Positions 1 to 5,110 of a stretch of DNA of 5,730 bases are shown here, one piece after another. The translations under genes were made by a program, and so were the position numbers. Under the pieces are notes generated by a model, which did not search any database, was not told the DNA's origin, and was given only the letters and a program-made list of their open reading frames with translations. The stretch is from an uncultured Neisseria sp. (GTDB taxonomy: Bacteria > Pseudomonadota > Gammaproteobacteria > Burkholderiales > Neisseriaceae), in the NCBI GenBank assembly GCA_927911515.1, contig CAKMQH010000289.1, forward strand, positions 1-5,730, in the 5' to 3' direction. Positions within the stretch are counted from its first letter, which is position 1. Every line of letters begins with the position of its first letter.

Positions 1-1
1 C

Positions 2-55
2 ATCGCCCCGCTGCCACCCTTTCCGGCGGACACGGACACGATCCCCGTCCCGTAA
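2..55 (+). CDS. yidD: YidD C-terminal tail (partial, with suspected indels)
   Basis: This is the 3' end of a gene that starts before the window; it ends at TAA 53-55. Read in one frame it gives a nonsensical IAPLPPFPADTDTIPVP. If one C is dropped from each of three C runs (6-9, 23-24, 43-46) it becomes IARCHPFGGHGHDPVP, which matches the conserved YidD ending (CHP, glycines, DPVP). YidD is a small membrane-associated protein that aids YidC-dependent insertion and is normally encoded between rnpA and yidC, so yidC directly downstream supports the call. The three extra bases sum to +3, so the stop codon stays in frame and an automatic annotation would hide the problem. Identification rests on about 16 residues plus synteny; the family motif is from memory, not a search. 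Confidence 0.72.
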   Translation: MAPLPPFPADTDTIPVP

Positions 56-84
56 TCCAAATCATTCGGATAAGCTTGATTTCC

Positions 85-113
85 TTTAATTTCCCCGTCG
101 GTTTCTATATAAT
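85..113 (+). promoter_or_regulatory. Possible yidC promoter
   Basis: A perfect TATAAT -10 box lies at 108-113. The hexamer 17 bp upstream, TTTAAT at 85-90, is a weak -35. The start point would fall near 120, giving a leader of about 57 nt before the yidC ATG at 177. The 121-bp gap between yidD and yidC is large enough for an independent promoter, although yidC may also be read through from rpmH-rnpA-yidD. Inference from motif only. Confidence 0.4.
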
Positions 114-176
114 TCGCCGTCTGGAAGCAGTTTTTCATCTCGATTACATACCCCGTCAATTCCCAGGAATCTCTTT

Positions 177-1819
177 ATGGATTTTAAAAGACTAGTGGCA
201 TTTTTTGCCATCTCGCTGGCAATCTTTGCCGGCTGGGAACATTTCTTCCCCAGCCCCAAACCCAATCCGGCACAACAAGCCGCGCAGCAACAGCAGCAAA
301 CCGCCGCAACCGCTGCCGCTGAAGCCGCACTCGCCCCTGCAACGCCGATTACCGTAACGACCGACACGGTCAAAGCCGTCATCGACGAAAAAAGCGGCGA
401 CCTGCGTCAAATGACCCTGCTCAAATACAAAGCAAATGGCGACGAAAACAAAGCATTCACCCTGTTTAACGACAGCAAAGAATACACCTACGTTGCCCAA
501 TCCGAGCTTTTGGATGCACAAGGCAACAACATCCTGAAAGGCGTCAACTTTACCGCAGCACAAAAAGAATACAGCCTCAACGGCGACAAAGTCGAAGTCC
601 GCCTGAGCGCGCCTGAAACAAACGGACTGAAAATCGACAAAGTCTATACCTTTACTAAAGACAGCTACCTCGTCAACGTCCGTTTCGATGTCGCCAACAC
701 CAGCGGCAAGCCTGTCAACCTGAGCGCGGACTACCGCATCGTACGCGACCACAGCGAACCTGAAGGTCAAGGCTATTTTACCCGCTCTTTCGTCGGCCCC
801 GTCGTTTACACTCCTGAAGACAAATTCCAAAAAGTCAGCTTCTCCGACTTAGACGACGATGCCAAATCAGGCAAAAACGAAGCCGAATACGCCCGAAAAA
901 CCCAAACCGGCTGGCTCGGCATGATTGAACACCACTTCATGTCCACCTGGATCCTCCAACCTAAAGGCAGACAAAGCGTTTGCGCCGCAGGCGACTGCCG
1001 TATCGACATCAAACGCCGAAACGACAACCTGTACAGCACCAGCGTCAGCGTTCCCCTTGCCGCTATCCAAAACGGCGCGAAAGCCGAAGCCTCCATCAAC
1101 CTCTACGCCGGCCCGCAGACTACATCCGTCATCGCAAACATCGCCGACAACCTGCAACTGGCAAAAGACTACGGCAAAGTACACTGGTTCGCATCGCCGC
1201 TCTTCTGGCTCCTGAACCAACTGCACAACATCATCGGCAACTGGGCTGGGCAATCGTTGTTTTGACCATCATCGTCAAAGCCGTACTCTACCCGCTGACC
1301 AACGCGTCCTACCGCTCGATGGCAAAAATGCGCGCTGCCGCGCCCAAACTGCAAGCCATTAAAGAGAAATACGGCGACGACCGCATGGCGCAACAGCAAG
1401 CCATGATGCAGCTTTACAAAGACGAAAAAATCAACCCGCTGGGCGGCTGTCTGCCTATGCTGTTGCAAATCCCCGTCTTCATCGGCTTGTACTGGGCATT
1501 GTTCGCTTCCGTAGAATTGCGTCAGGCACCTTGGCTGGGCTGGATTACCGACCTTAGCCGTCCCGACCCCTACTACATCCTGCCCCTGATTATGGCGGTC
1601 ACCATGTTTGCCCAAACATTCCTCAATCCGCCGCCGACCGACCCGGTGCAGGCAAAAATGATGAAAATCATGCCGCTGGTTTTCTCAGCCATGTTCTTCT
1701 TCTTCCCTGCCGGTCTGGTACTGTACTGGGTAGTCAACAACCTCCTGACCATCGCCCAACAATGGCACATCAACCGCAGTATCGACAAGCAACGCGCCCA
1801 AGGCGAAGTGGTTTCCTAA
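177..1819 (+). CDS. yidC: Membrane protein insertase YidC, with a single-base frameshift
   Basis: YidC inserts and folds inner-membrane proteins, alone or with the Sec translocon. The start ATG 177 has AGGAA at 165-169, 7 nt upstream. Residues 6-22 form TM1, a Q/A-rich linker follows, and the large periplasmic P1 domain runs to about residue 340. The reading frame then breaks: after codon 356 (N-W) it runs into TGA at 1263-1265. One base earlier in phase, the next frame continues as GWAIVVLTIIVKAVLYPLT through TM2-TM5 to TAA 1817-1819. Conserved YidC landmarks in this part include NPLGGCLPMLLQIPVF, SVELRQAPW, DPYYILPL and FPAGLVLYWVVNN. Adding one G to TGGGC at 1242-1246 restores about 547 residues, the usual length. 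The hydrophilic-groove arginine (E. coli R366) is Lys368 here. Uncorrected, the gene appears as 177-1265 plus an overlapping 3' ORF. Identification is secure; whether the frameshift is real is doubtful. Confidence 0.95.
1242..1246 (+). other. Frameshift site in yidC (one G missing)
   Basis: The sequence reads AAC TGG GCT GGG CAA and leads to TGA at 1263. With four G instead of three it reads AAC TGG GGC TGG GCA ATC (N-W-G-W-A-I), the expected entry into TM2. The upstream and downstream frames both match YidC exactly up to this run, so the indel can be placed within these bases. Confidence 0.88.
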
Positions 1820-1837
1820 CAGCGGTTTGACACACTA

Positions 1838-1875
1838 AAAAAGGTCTCTGAAAACTTAATTTCAGACGACCTTTT
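1838..1875. terminator. Bidirectional DUS-hairpin terminator between convergent yidC and DUF1963 genes
   Basis: The left arm is a degenerate uptake sequence, AGGTCTCTGAAA (1842-1853), lacking one G of AGGTCGTCTGAAA. The right arm is a perfect reverse-complement copy, TTTCAGACGACCT (1860-1872). They pair as AAAAGGTC/GACCTTTT and TCTGAAA/TTTCAGA, with one bulged C at 1867 and a loop of about 6 nt. T tracts follow on both strands. It lies 18 bp after the yidC stop and 38 bp from the true DUF1963 stop, so it probably serves both convergent transcripts. Inverted DUS pairs acting as terminators are well known in Neisseria. Confidence 0.82.
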
Positions 1876-1913
1876 CGTTTGGGAAACGTCACAAAACTTG
1901 ATTGATTGGACAT

Positions 1914-2629
1914 TCAGCAACAATCAAACACAAATGCCACACGGCTGAAATCGCGTTTAGCCAAATCTTCGGGCGTAATGAAGAAATTCGCTACACCAGA
2001 ATCGCCCACATCAGTTTTCCGGTACAGTGGTCTTTTTCATTGATATCAGTGTCTAATTGCAGCAGCAGGATGTATTTGCGCCAGTCGGAATAAGTGATGG
2101 TAGCAGGATCGTCAAAATCGGCTTTTTCGTCATACTCAATAAACGGGTCGCCCTGAAGAAAAATCGGAGAACCGCCAATTTTATGTCCTTGAAATTTATT
2201 GAAATCTTCATCCTCCTCTTCTTCACTTGCCGCTTGGAAAATCAGCGGAAATTCACCGGAAAACGGCAGACATTCAGAATCGGTTGCCTGATAAGCGGAA
2301 AAATCGGTTTGCAATTCGCTCTCGGGCAACAGTTCGGGATAGTACATGATACGCCAACCGGTTTGTTCCGACAGGTTTTCAAAGTCGTAGCCTAAGCCGT
2401 AATCCAGCCCATCAACAAAAACTTGCAAGATGCCACGTTCAGGGAACCCAGGCAACAGCGGCACTTCGGCAAAGTTGATTTGCGCCACCAAGGTCAACGG
2501 ATGATTTTTCTCTGCGTGATACGGGTATTCGGCGTTTTTTGGCAAGTAGGGCTTACCGCCGACTTTGCTTTGATAAGGCGTGGCGGCAGCGGCTTCGCCC
2601 AATGTGAAGCGGACGGTAGGACGGTACAT
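1914..2629 (-). CDS. DUF1963 (YwqG-like) protein, with a C-terminal frameshift
   Basis: The protein belongs to the DUF1963/YwqG family, whose molecular function is not established; soluble, with no signal peptide or membrane segment. Family landmarks are SKVGGKPYLP (21-30), AQINFAEVP (49-57), FPERGILQVF (62-71), HKIGGSP (149-155) and LLLQLDTD (188-195). The start ATG at 2627-2629 has a strong AGGAG (plus 2636-2640), 6 nt away. As written the frame ends after LMWAILV at 1991 (212 residues). If one G is added to TGGGC (plus 2005-2007 is CCC), it continues as LMWGDSGVANFFI and on through ITPEDLAKRDFSRVAF to ...DCC, with TGA at 1914-1916 (about 238 residues). That is the usual family C-terminus. 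An acidic run (SEEEEDEDF, about 135-143) sits in a likely loop. It is transcribed alone, with its own promoter and shared terminator. Family confident; biological role unknown. Confidence 0.85.
2005..2007 (-). other. Frameshift site in the DUF1963 gene (one G missing)
   Basis: On the coding strand the sequence is CTG ATG TGG GCG ATT CTG GTG TAG. With four G it becomes CTG ATG TGG GGC GAT TCT GGT GTA (L-M-W-G-D-S-G-V), which is the conserved family motif near the C-terminus. Another 28 sensible codons then follow to the stop at 1914. Confidence 0.85.
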
Positions 2630-2668
2630 GAGTTTCTCCTATCGGATAGAAAGTATTGAATGGAATAA

Positions 2669-2697
2669 ATTATATCGGATTAAATCAATGTTTACCT
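2669..2697 (-). promoter_or_regulatory. Probable promoter of the DUF1963 gene
   Basis: On the minus strand a perfect TATAAT (plus 2669-2674) sits about 40 bp upstream of the start codon. The hexamer at 17-bp spacing (2692-2697, AGGTAA) is a poor -35, so the -10 carries the call. Predicted leader is about 33 nt and includes the strong AGGAG ribosome site. Motif-based inference. Confidence 0.45.
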
Positions 2698-2709
2698 GAA
2701 ATCTCCGAG

Positions 2710-2722
2710 AGGTCGTCTGAAA
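2710..2722 (+). repeat. Solitary DNA uptake sequence (AGGTCGTCTGAAA dialect)
   Basis: A perfect 13-base copy of the DUS variant used throughout this window. Unlike the others it has no adjacent inverted partner; the nearest reverse-oriented copy is the degenerate one at 2804-2816, about 80 bp away. It lies in the intergenic region between the DUF1963 promoter and the sspB terminator. DUS are recognised by ComP on type IV pili during transformation. Confidence 0.85.
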
Positions 2723-2781
2723 GCATAAAACTTGCTCAACTAGAGTACGCTTTTGAAATACTCCGCCCTTCCTATCAATAT

Positions 2782-2819
2782 AAAAAGGTCTCTGAAAACT
2801 TAATTTCCGACGACCTTTT
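2782..2819 (-). terminator. Degenerate DUS-hairpin terminator of sspA-sspB
   Basis: It is an imperfect inverted DUS pair: AGGTCTCTGAAA (2786-2797, one G missing) and TTTCCGACGACCT (2804-2816, one A-to-C change). On the minus strand it begins about 12 bp after the sspB stop and is followed by a T tract (complement of the A run at 2782-2786). Over 38 bp it matches the yidC terminator at 1838-1875 with a single difference, including the same missing G and the same loop. Confidence 0.75.
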
Positions 2820-2830
2820 ACATTTCCAAC

Positions 2831-3241
2831 CTATTTCACAAACTTCAACACCTTGCCGGATTTTGCCGGCGCATCGGTTTCTTGTTTGTTTTCAGTTTCC
2901 TGTTCCGGTTGTTCTTTATCGGAAGGCTCATAGGGTTCGACTTCAAATCCCATGCCTTCGCCGCTTTCTCGGGCAAACAGGCTGACAACGTGTCCGACCG
3001 GAATCCAAATATCGTGTGCCACACCGCCAAAGCGGGCCGAAAAGCTGATCCAATCGTTGTCGATGTTCAGATTATGGCTGGCAGTCGGTCCGATATTGAG
3101 GACAATCTCGTTTTCACGAACATACTGCATGGGAACGCGGGTATGTTCGTTTACCCATGCGACAATGTGCGGCGTTTGATTGTTGTCCGTACACCATTCG
3201 TACAAAGCGCGAATCAGATAAGGCTTGGTAGATGTCGTCAT
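2831..3241 (-). CDS. sspB: ClpXP protease adaptor SspB
   Basis: SspB tethers ssrA-tagged and some other substrates to ClpX, speeding degradation by ClpXP; in gonococci the homologue is known as RegG. The protein has 136 residues. The N-terminal folded domain (about 1-105) begins TKPYLIRALYEWCTDNNQTPH and contains the family segments VPMQYVRENEIVLNI (36-50), NDWISFSARFGG (62-73) and IWIPVGHVVSLFARE (78-92). A flexible acidic Pro/Gln/Glu linker follows (102-128). The extreme C-terminus, GKVLKFVK (129-136), corresponds to the ClpX-binding tail, which ends LRVVK in E. coli. The start at 3239-3241 has AAAGG 7 nt upstream. It lies 18 bp after the sspA stop, in the usual sspA-sspB operon order, and ends just before a DUS hairpin. 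No defects seen. Confidence 0.95.
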   Translation of the reverse strand: MTTSTKPYLIRALYEWCTDNNQTPHIVAWVNEHTRVPMQYVRENEIVLNIGPTASHNLNIDNDWISFSARFGGVAHDIWIPVGHVVSLFARESGEGMGFEVEPYEPSDKEQPEQETENKQETDAPAKSGKVLKFVK

Positions 3242-3259
3242 GATGAATCCTTTCGGCCT

Positions 3260-3865
3260 TTAACGGCGCATTGCCTTCTCAGCTGGGGTCATTGCCTCAA
3301 TGAAGGCTTCGCGTTGGAAGATACGTTCGGCGTATTTCAACAATGGCGCGGCAGATTTGCCGAGTTTGATATCGTAATGGTCGAGACGCCACAACAACGG
3401 AGACAGCGCCACATCAATCATTGAGAAATCATCGCCGAGAATATATTTGTTTTTGGTGAACGCTGGCGCGAGCATGGTCAGACCGTTGCCGATGGCTTCG
3501 CGCGCTTTCGTCATTTCTTTATTGGTGGAATTCGGGTTTTCCAATACATGAACCAAGCTGAACAGCTCTTTCTCCATGCGGAACAAAACCAATCGACCGC
3601 GACCGCGCATGACGGGGTCGCCAGGCATCAGTTGCGGATGTGGGAAACGTTCGTCTATGTATTCATTGATGATATTGGATTCATAGAGGATCAAATCACG
3701 TTCAACCAAAACGGGGACTTGGTTATACGGGTTCATTACGGCAAGATCTTCGGGCTTATTGAAAATATCAACGTCTTTGATTTCAAAATCCATGCCTTTT
3801 TCGTACAGGACGAAGCGACAGCGTTGGCTGAATGGGCATGTAATGCCTGAATATAATATCATCAT
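3260..3865 (-). CDS. sspA: Stringent starvation protein A (SspA)
   Basis: SspA has a glutathione-transferase fold but acts as an RNA polymerase-associated regulator in stationary phase and stress; the gonococcal homologue RegF affects pilE expression. The 201-residue protein shows an N-terminal thioredoxin-like domain (MMILYSGITCPFSQRCRFVL, residues 1-20; NQVPVLV 48-54; YESNIINEYIDERFP 61-75). The helical GST C-domain follows. The PHP motif (75-77) matches the surface pocket shown to be important in E. coli SspA. Two adjacent ATG codons occur at 3865 and 3862; the first is preferred because AGGAG (plus 3875-3879) lies 9 nt upstream of it. It is the first gene of an operon with sspB, with its own promoter at about 3934-3962. 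No anomalies in the reading frame. Confidence 0.96.
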   Translation of the reverse strand: MMILYSGITCPFSQRCRFVLYEKGMDFEIKDVDIFNKPEDLAVMNPYNQVPVLVERDLILYESNIINEYIDERFPHPQLMPGDPVMRGRGRLVLFRMEKELFSLVHVLENPNSTNKEMTKAREAIGNGLTMLAPAFTKNKYILGDDFSMIDVALSPLLWRLDHYDIKLGKSAAPLLKYAERIFQREAFIEAMTPAEKAMRR

Positions 3866-3889
3866 GGTATTGGGCTCCTATAAGCATCC

Positions 3890-3907
3890 CAGACAATCCA
3901 CTGTCTG
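3890..3907 (-). other. Small hairpin in the sspA leader
   Basis: CAGACA (3890-3895) and TGTCTG (3902-3907) form a perfect 6-bp inverted repeat with a 6-nt loop. It falls in the predicted sspA 5' untranslated region, between the start point (about 3927) and the ribosome site (3875-3879). It could affect leader stability or translation, but a 6-bp stem can occur by chance. Confidence 0.3.
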
Positions 3908-3922
3908 AAATTGCAGAATAAA

Positions 3923-3962
3923 ACAATCGCAAAATTATACTCGATTGTATCTAACAATTCCA
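3923..3962 (-). promoter_or_regulatory. sspA-sspB promoter with a palindrome around the -10
   Basis: On the minus strand a perfect TATAAT lies at plus 3934-3939. The 17-bp-spaced hexamer (3957-3962, TGGAAT) is a poor -35, and A+T-rich DNA further upstream (about 3963-4005) could help polymerase binding. The -10 is flanked by a perfect 7-bp inverted repeat, ACAATCG (3923-3929) and CGATTGT (3942-3948), with a further half-site ACAAT at 3954-3958. This arrangement would suit a repressor operator. The predicted leader is about 62 nt. The promoter is likely; the operator is speculative. Confidence 0.5.
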
Positions 3963-4172
3963 TAAAAAGCGCATATCCTTTTGTTTATCAAAATATTTTT
4001 AGTAAAATCTCAAATCCTAAAAAATGATGGATAAACTCGGATTTTTTGCTTTTCTGATGTATCTCGATTTTTATAGTGGGTTTAAATGGAAGCAGGATAA
4101 AGCCGCCTCTCCTTCTGCTTAGAGGGGAAAAAAATCAGCAACTTCACCCCAACTTATTCCCCAAAGATATAA
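3963..4172. other. Noncoding A+T-rich stretch upstream of sspA
   Basis: This is the bulk of the roughly 300-bp gap between the sspA start and the plsC terminator. I see no credible gene on either strand; the plus-strand ORF from 4076 runs into plsC antisense and lacks recognisable features. The left part is strongly A+T-rich and may be an upstream element of the sspA promoter. At 4072-4101 the sequence (TATAGTGGG, then AGCAGGATAA) loosely resembles one end of a Correia repeat-enclosed element, but no opposite end is present. A weak CCTCT/AGAGG pair lies at about 4105-4125. Confidence 0.5.
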
Positions 4173-4239
4173 AAAGGTCGTCTGAAAACGAGTTTGGCAT
4201 GCTTCGTTACACTTGCTATATCGTTTTCAGACGACCTTT
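4173..4239 (-). terminator. Long-loop DUS-pair terminator of plsC
   Basis: Two perfect inverted DUS copies (4175-4187 and 4225-4237) are extended to a 19-bp perfect stem (4173-4191 with 4221-4239) around a 29-nt loop (4192-4220). On the minus strand it begins 16 bp after the plsC stop and is followed by TTTTTATAT. That is a strong intrinsic terminator. The loop is unusually long for a DUS terminator. Confidence 0.85.
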
Positions 4240-4255
4240 CATTTGTTTCGACTCT

Positions 4256-5005
4256 TCAGCCCAATTCTTTCAATTTCCGGCTCAAGATGCCATGTACTTC
4301 CTGCGCCGTTTCGTAGCGGTCTTCTTTGGCAGGAACCGGCTCCAGGAAATGCAGCTCCACTTTACTGGAAGGCTGGCTGATAATCATGCAGATGGATTGC
4401 CATAAGCTGGTATCGCCCACATAAGCCGCCTGAAGGTTCGGACTTGTGCCGTCGGGATTGGGGTAGCGGCAAAGCATGGGAATGATGGGCACGCCTGCAT
4501 CGTAGGCGGTTTGGAAAAAGCTGGGTTTGAACGGGAGGATTTCGTAACCCTCCGTGCTGGTGCCTTCGGGGAAAATGGTTACGGTATCGCCGTTTTTGAG
4601 GGCTTCGGTTACGGTAGCGATTTTGGCGGTATTGCCTTTGGTGCCTTTATTGCGTGAAACGTAAACGGTTTGCGCCTGCGTGGCGAGATAGCCGACCACC
4701 GGCCATTTGGCAACATCGTCTTTTGCCACGAAGCGACCCGGAAATGCGCCGTTGACCGCCATGATGTCCAACCAAGAGATATGGTTGCTGATTAACAACT
4801 GCGCCTGCCATTCCTGAGGTAGCGTACCGAAGGTTTCCAGCTTCATGCCGCATGAAGCGAGGACGCGCAGCGACCAGATTTGGATGGCGCGCAGTTTGCG
4901 CCGTTTACTGTAAAAGGGAAACAGGAAGAACATTTCCGCCATACCGTAAAGCAGGCAGAAGCCGATACAGAGCAGGCGGAAAGTAAAACGTAATTTGGCA
5001 ATCAT
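4256..5005 (-). CDS. PlsC-family 1-acyl-glycerol-3-phosphate O-acyltransferase (possible OlsA-like)
   Basis: A lysophospholipid acyltransferase that probably adds an acyl chain from acyl-ACP or acyl-CoA to lysophosphatidic acid, or to lyso-ornithine lipid, at the inner membrane. The 249-residue protein has an N-terminal hydrophobic helix (about 7-31). Catalytic motif I is NHISWLD (74-80, His75 and Asp80). The acceptor-binding region includes KDDVAKWPVVGYLATQAQ with VYVSR (about 95-118). Motif III is FPEGTST (145-151) and motif IV is VPIIPM (172-177). Length is normal for the family. The start at 5003-5005 is chosen because it precedes the hydrophobic helix; no good Shine-Dalgarno is visible. 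Neisseria carry more than one PlsC-type gene (nlaA, nlaB), and I cannot tell which this is. The upstream neighbour is an OlsB-like gene, which raises an OlsA role, but a DUS hairpin separates the two. Confidence 0.88.
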   Translation of the reverse strand: MIAKLRFTFRLLCIGFCLLYGMAEMFFLFPFYSKRRKLRAIQIWSLRVLASCGMKLETFGTLPQEWQAQLLISNHISWLDIMAVNGAFPGRFVAKDDVAKWPVVGYLATQAQTVYVSRNKGTKGNTAKIATVTEALKNGDTVTIFPEGTSTEGYEILPFKPSFFQTAYDAGVPIIPMLCRYPNPDGTSPNLQAAYVGDTSLWQSICMIISQPSSKVELHFLEPVPAKEDRYETAQEVHGILSRKLKELG

Positions 5006-5023
5006 AGAGGTTGTGGTGTGTGT

Positions 5024-5034
5024 ATATTAGTATA
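5024..5034 (-). promoter_or_regulatory. Possible plsC -10 region
   Basis: On the minus strand two overlapping -10-like hexamers occur, TATACT (plus 5029-5034) and TAATAT (5024-5029), 20-30 bp before the start codon. No good -35 is visible at the proper spacing. The leader would be very short and lacks a clear ribosome site. Low confidence. Confidence 0.3.
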
Positions 5035-5072
5035 AGGTGAATTGCTAAAAATCGTTGATTTCACAATAGTTG

Positions 5073-5102
5073 AGGTCGTCTGAAAAGGTTTTCAGACGAC
5101 CT
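5073..5102. terminator. Compact DUS inverted pair between olsB-like gene and plsC
   Basis: Two perfect DUS copies face each other (5073-5085 and 5090-5102), making a 14-bp perfect stem with only GG between the arms. In practice the stem would be about 12-13 bp with a slightly larger loop. It starts 8 bp after the stop of the upstream acyltransferase gene, so it is placed as that gene's terminator. The minus-strand sequence after it (CAACTATTGT) has a poor T tract, whereas the plus-strand side has TTTT. Termination toward plsC may therefore be leaky. Confidence 0.7.
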
Positions 5103-5110
5103 TTTAGTCT

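Noticed and set aside
116..126. GCCGTCTGGAA upstream of yidC, close to the canonical DUS GCCGTCTGAA
   Set aside because: It has an extra G and the window otherwise uses the AGGTCGTCTGAAA dialect. It could be a DUS with another homopolymer error, but that cannot be supported from one site.
159..170. ATTCC-CA-GGAAT palindrome overlapping the yidC ribosome site
   Set aside because: Only 5-bp arms with a 2-nt gap; too short for a stable hairpin and compatible with chance. It is not a full dRS3 element (ATTCCC-N8-GGGAAT).
86..382. Cysteine- and alanine-rich minus-strand frame
   Set aside because: An artefact of the antisense of the yidC Q/A-rich linker (CAG/GCC repeats).
192..830. Long minus-strand open frame antisense to yidC
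   Set aside because: A codon-bias shadow of yidC: repetitive V/F/A-rich translation, no family features, no ribosome site.
2656..2985. Plus-strand open frame spanning the sspB terminator and 3' end
   Set aside because: It reads through a terminator hairpin and antisense to sspB, with no recognisable protein features.
3899..3910. CACTGTCTGAAA resembling a DUS
   Set aside because: Only the GTCTGAAA part matches; better explained by the small leader hairpin or chance.
4012..4046. AAATCC...GGATTT inverted repeat followed by T run, possible terminator
   Set aside because: A 6-bp A+T-rich stem with a long spacer and no gene ending nearby on the plus strand.
4076..4405. Plus-strand open frame MGLNGSRIKPPLLLL...
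   Set aside because: It crosses the plsC terminator and runs antisense into plsC; no ribosome site or domain.
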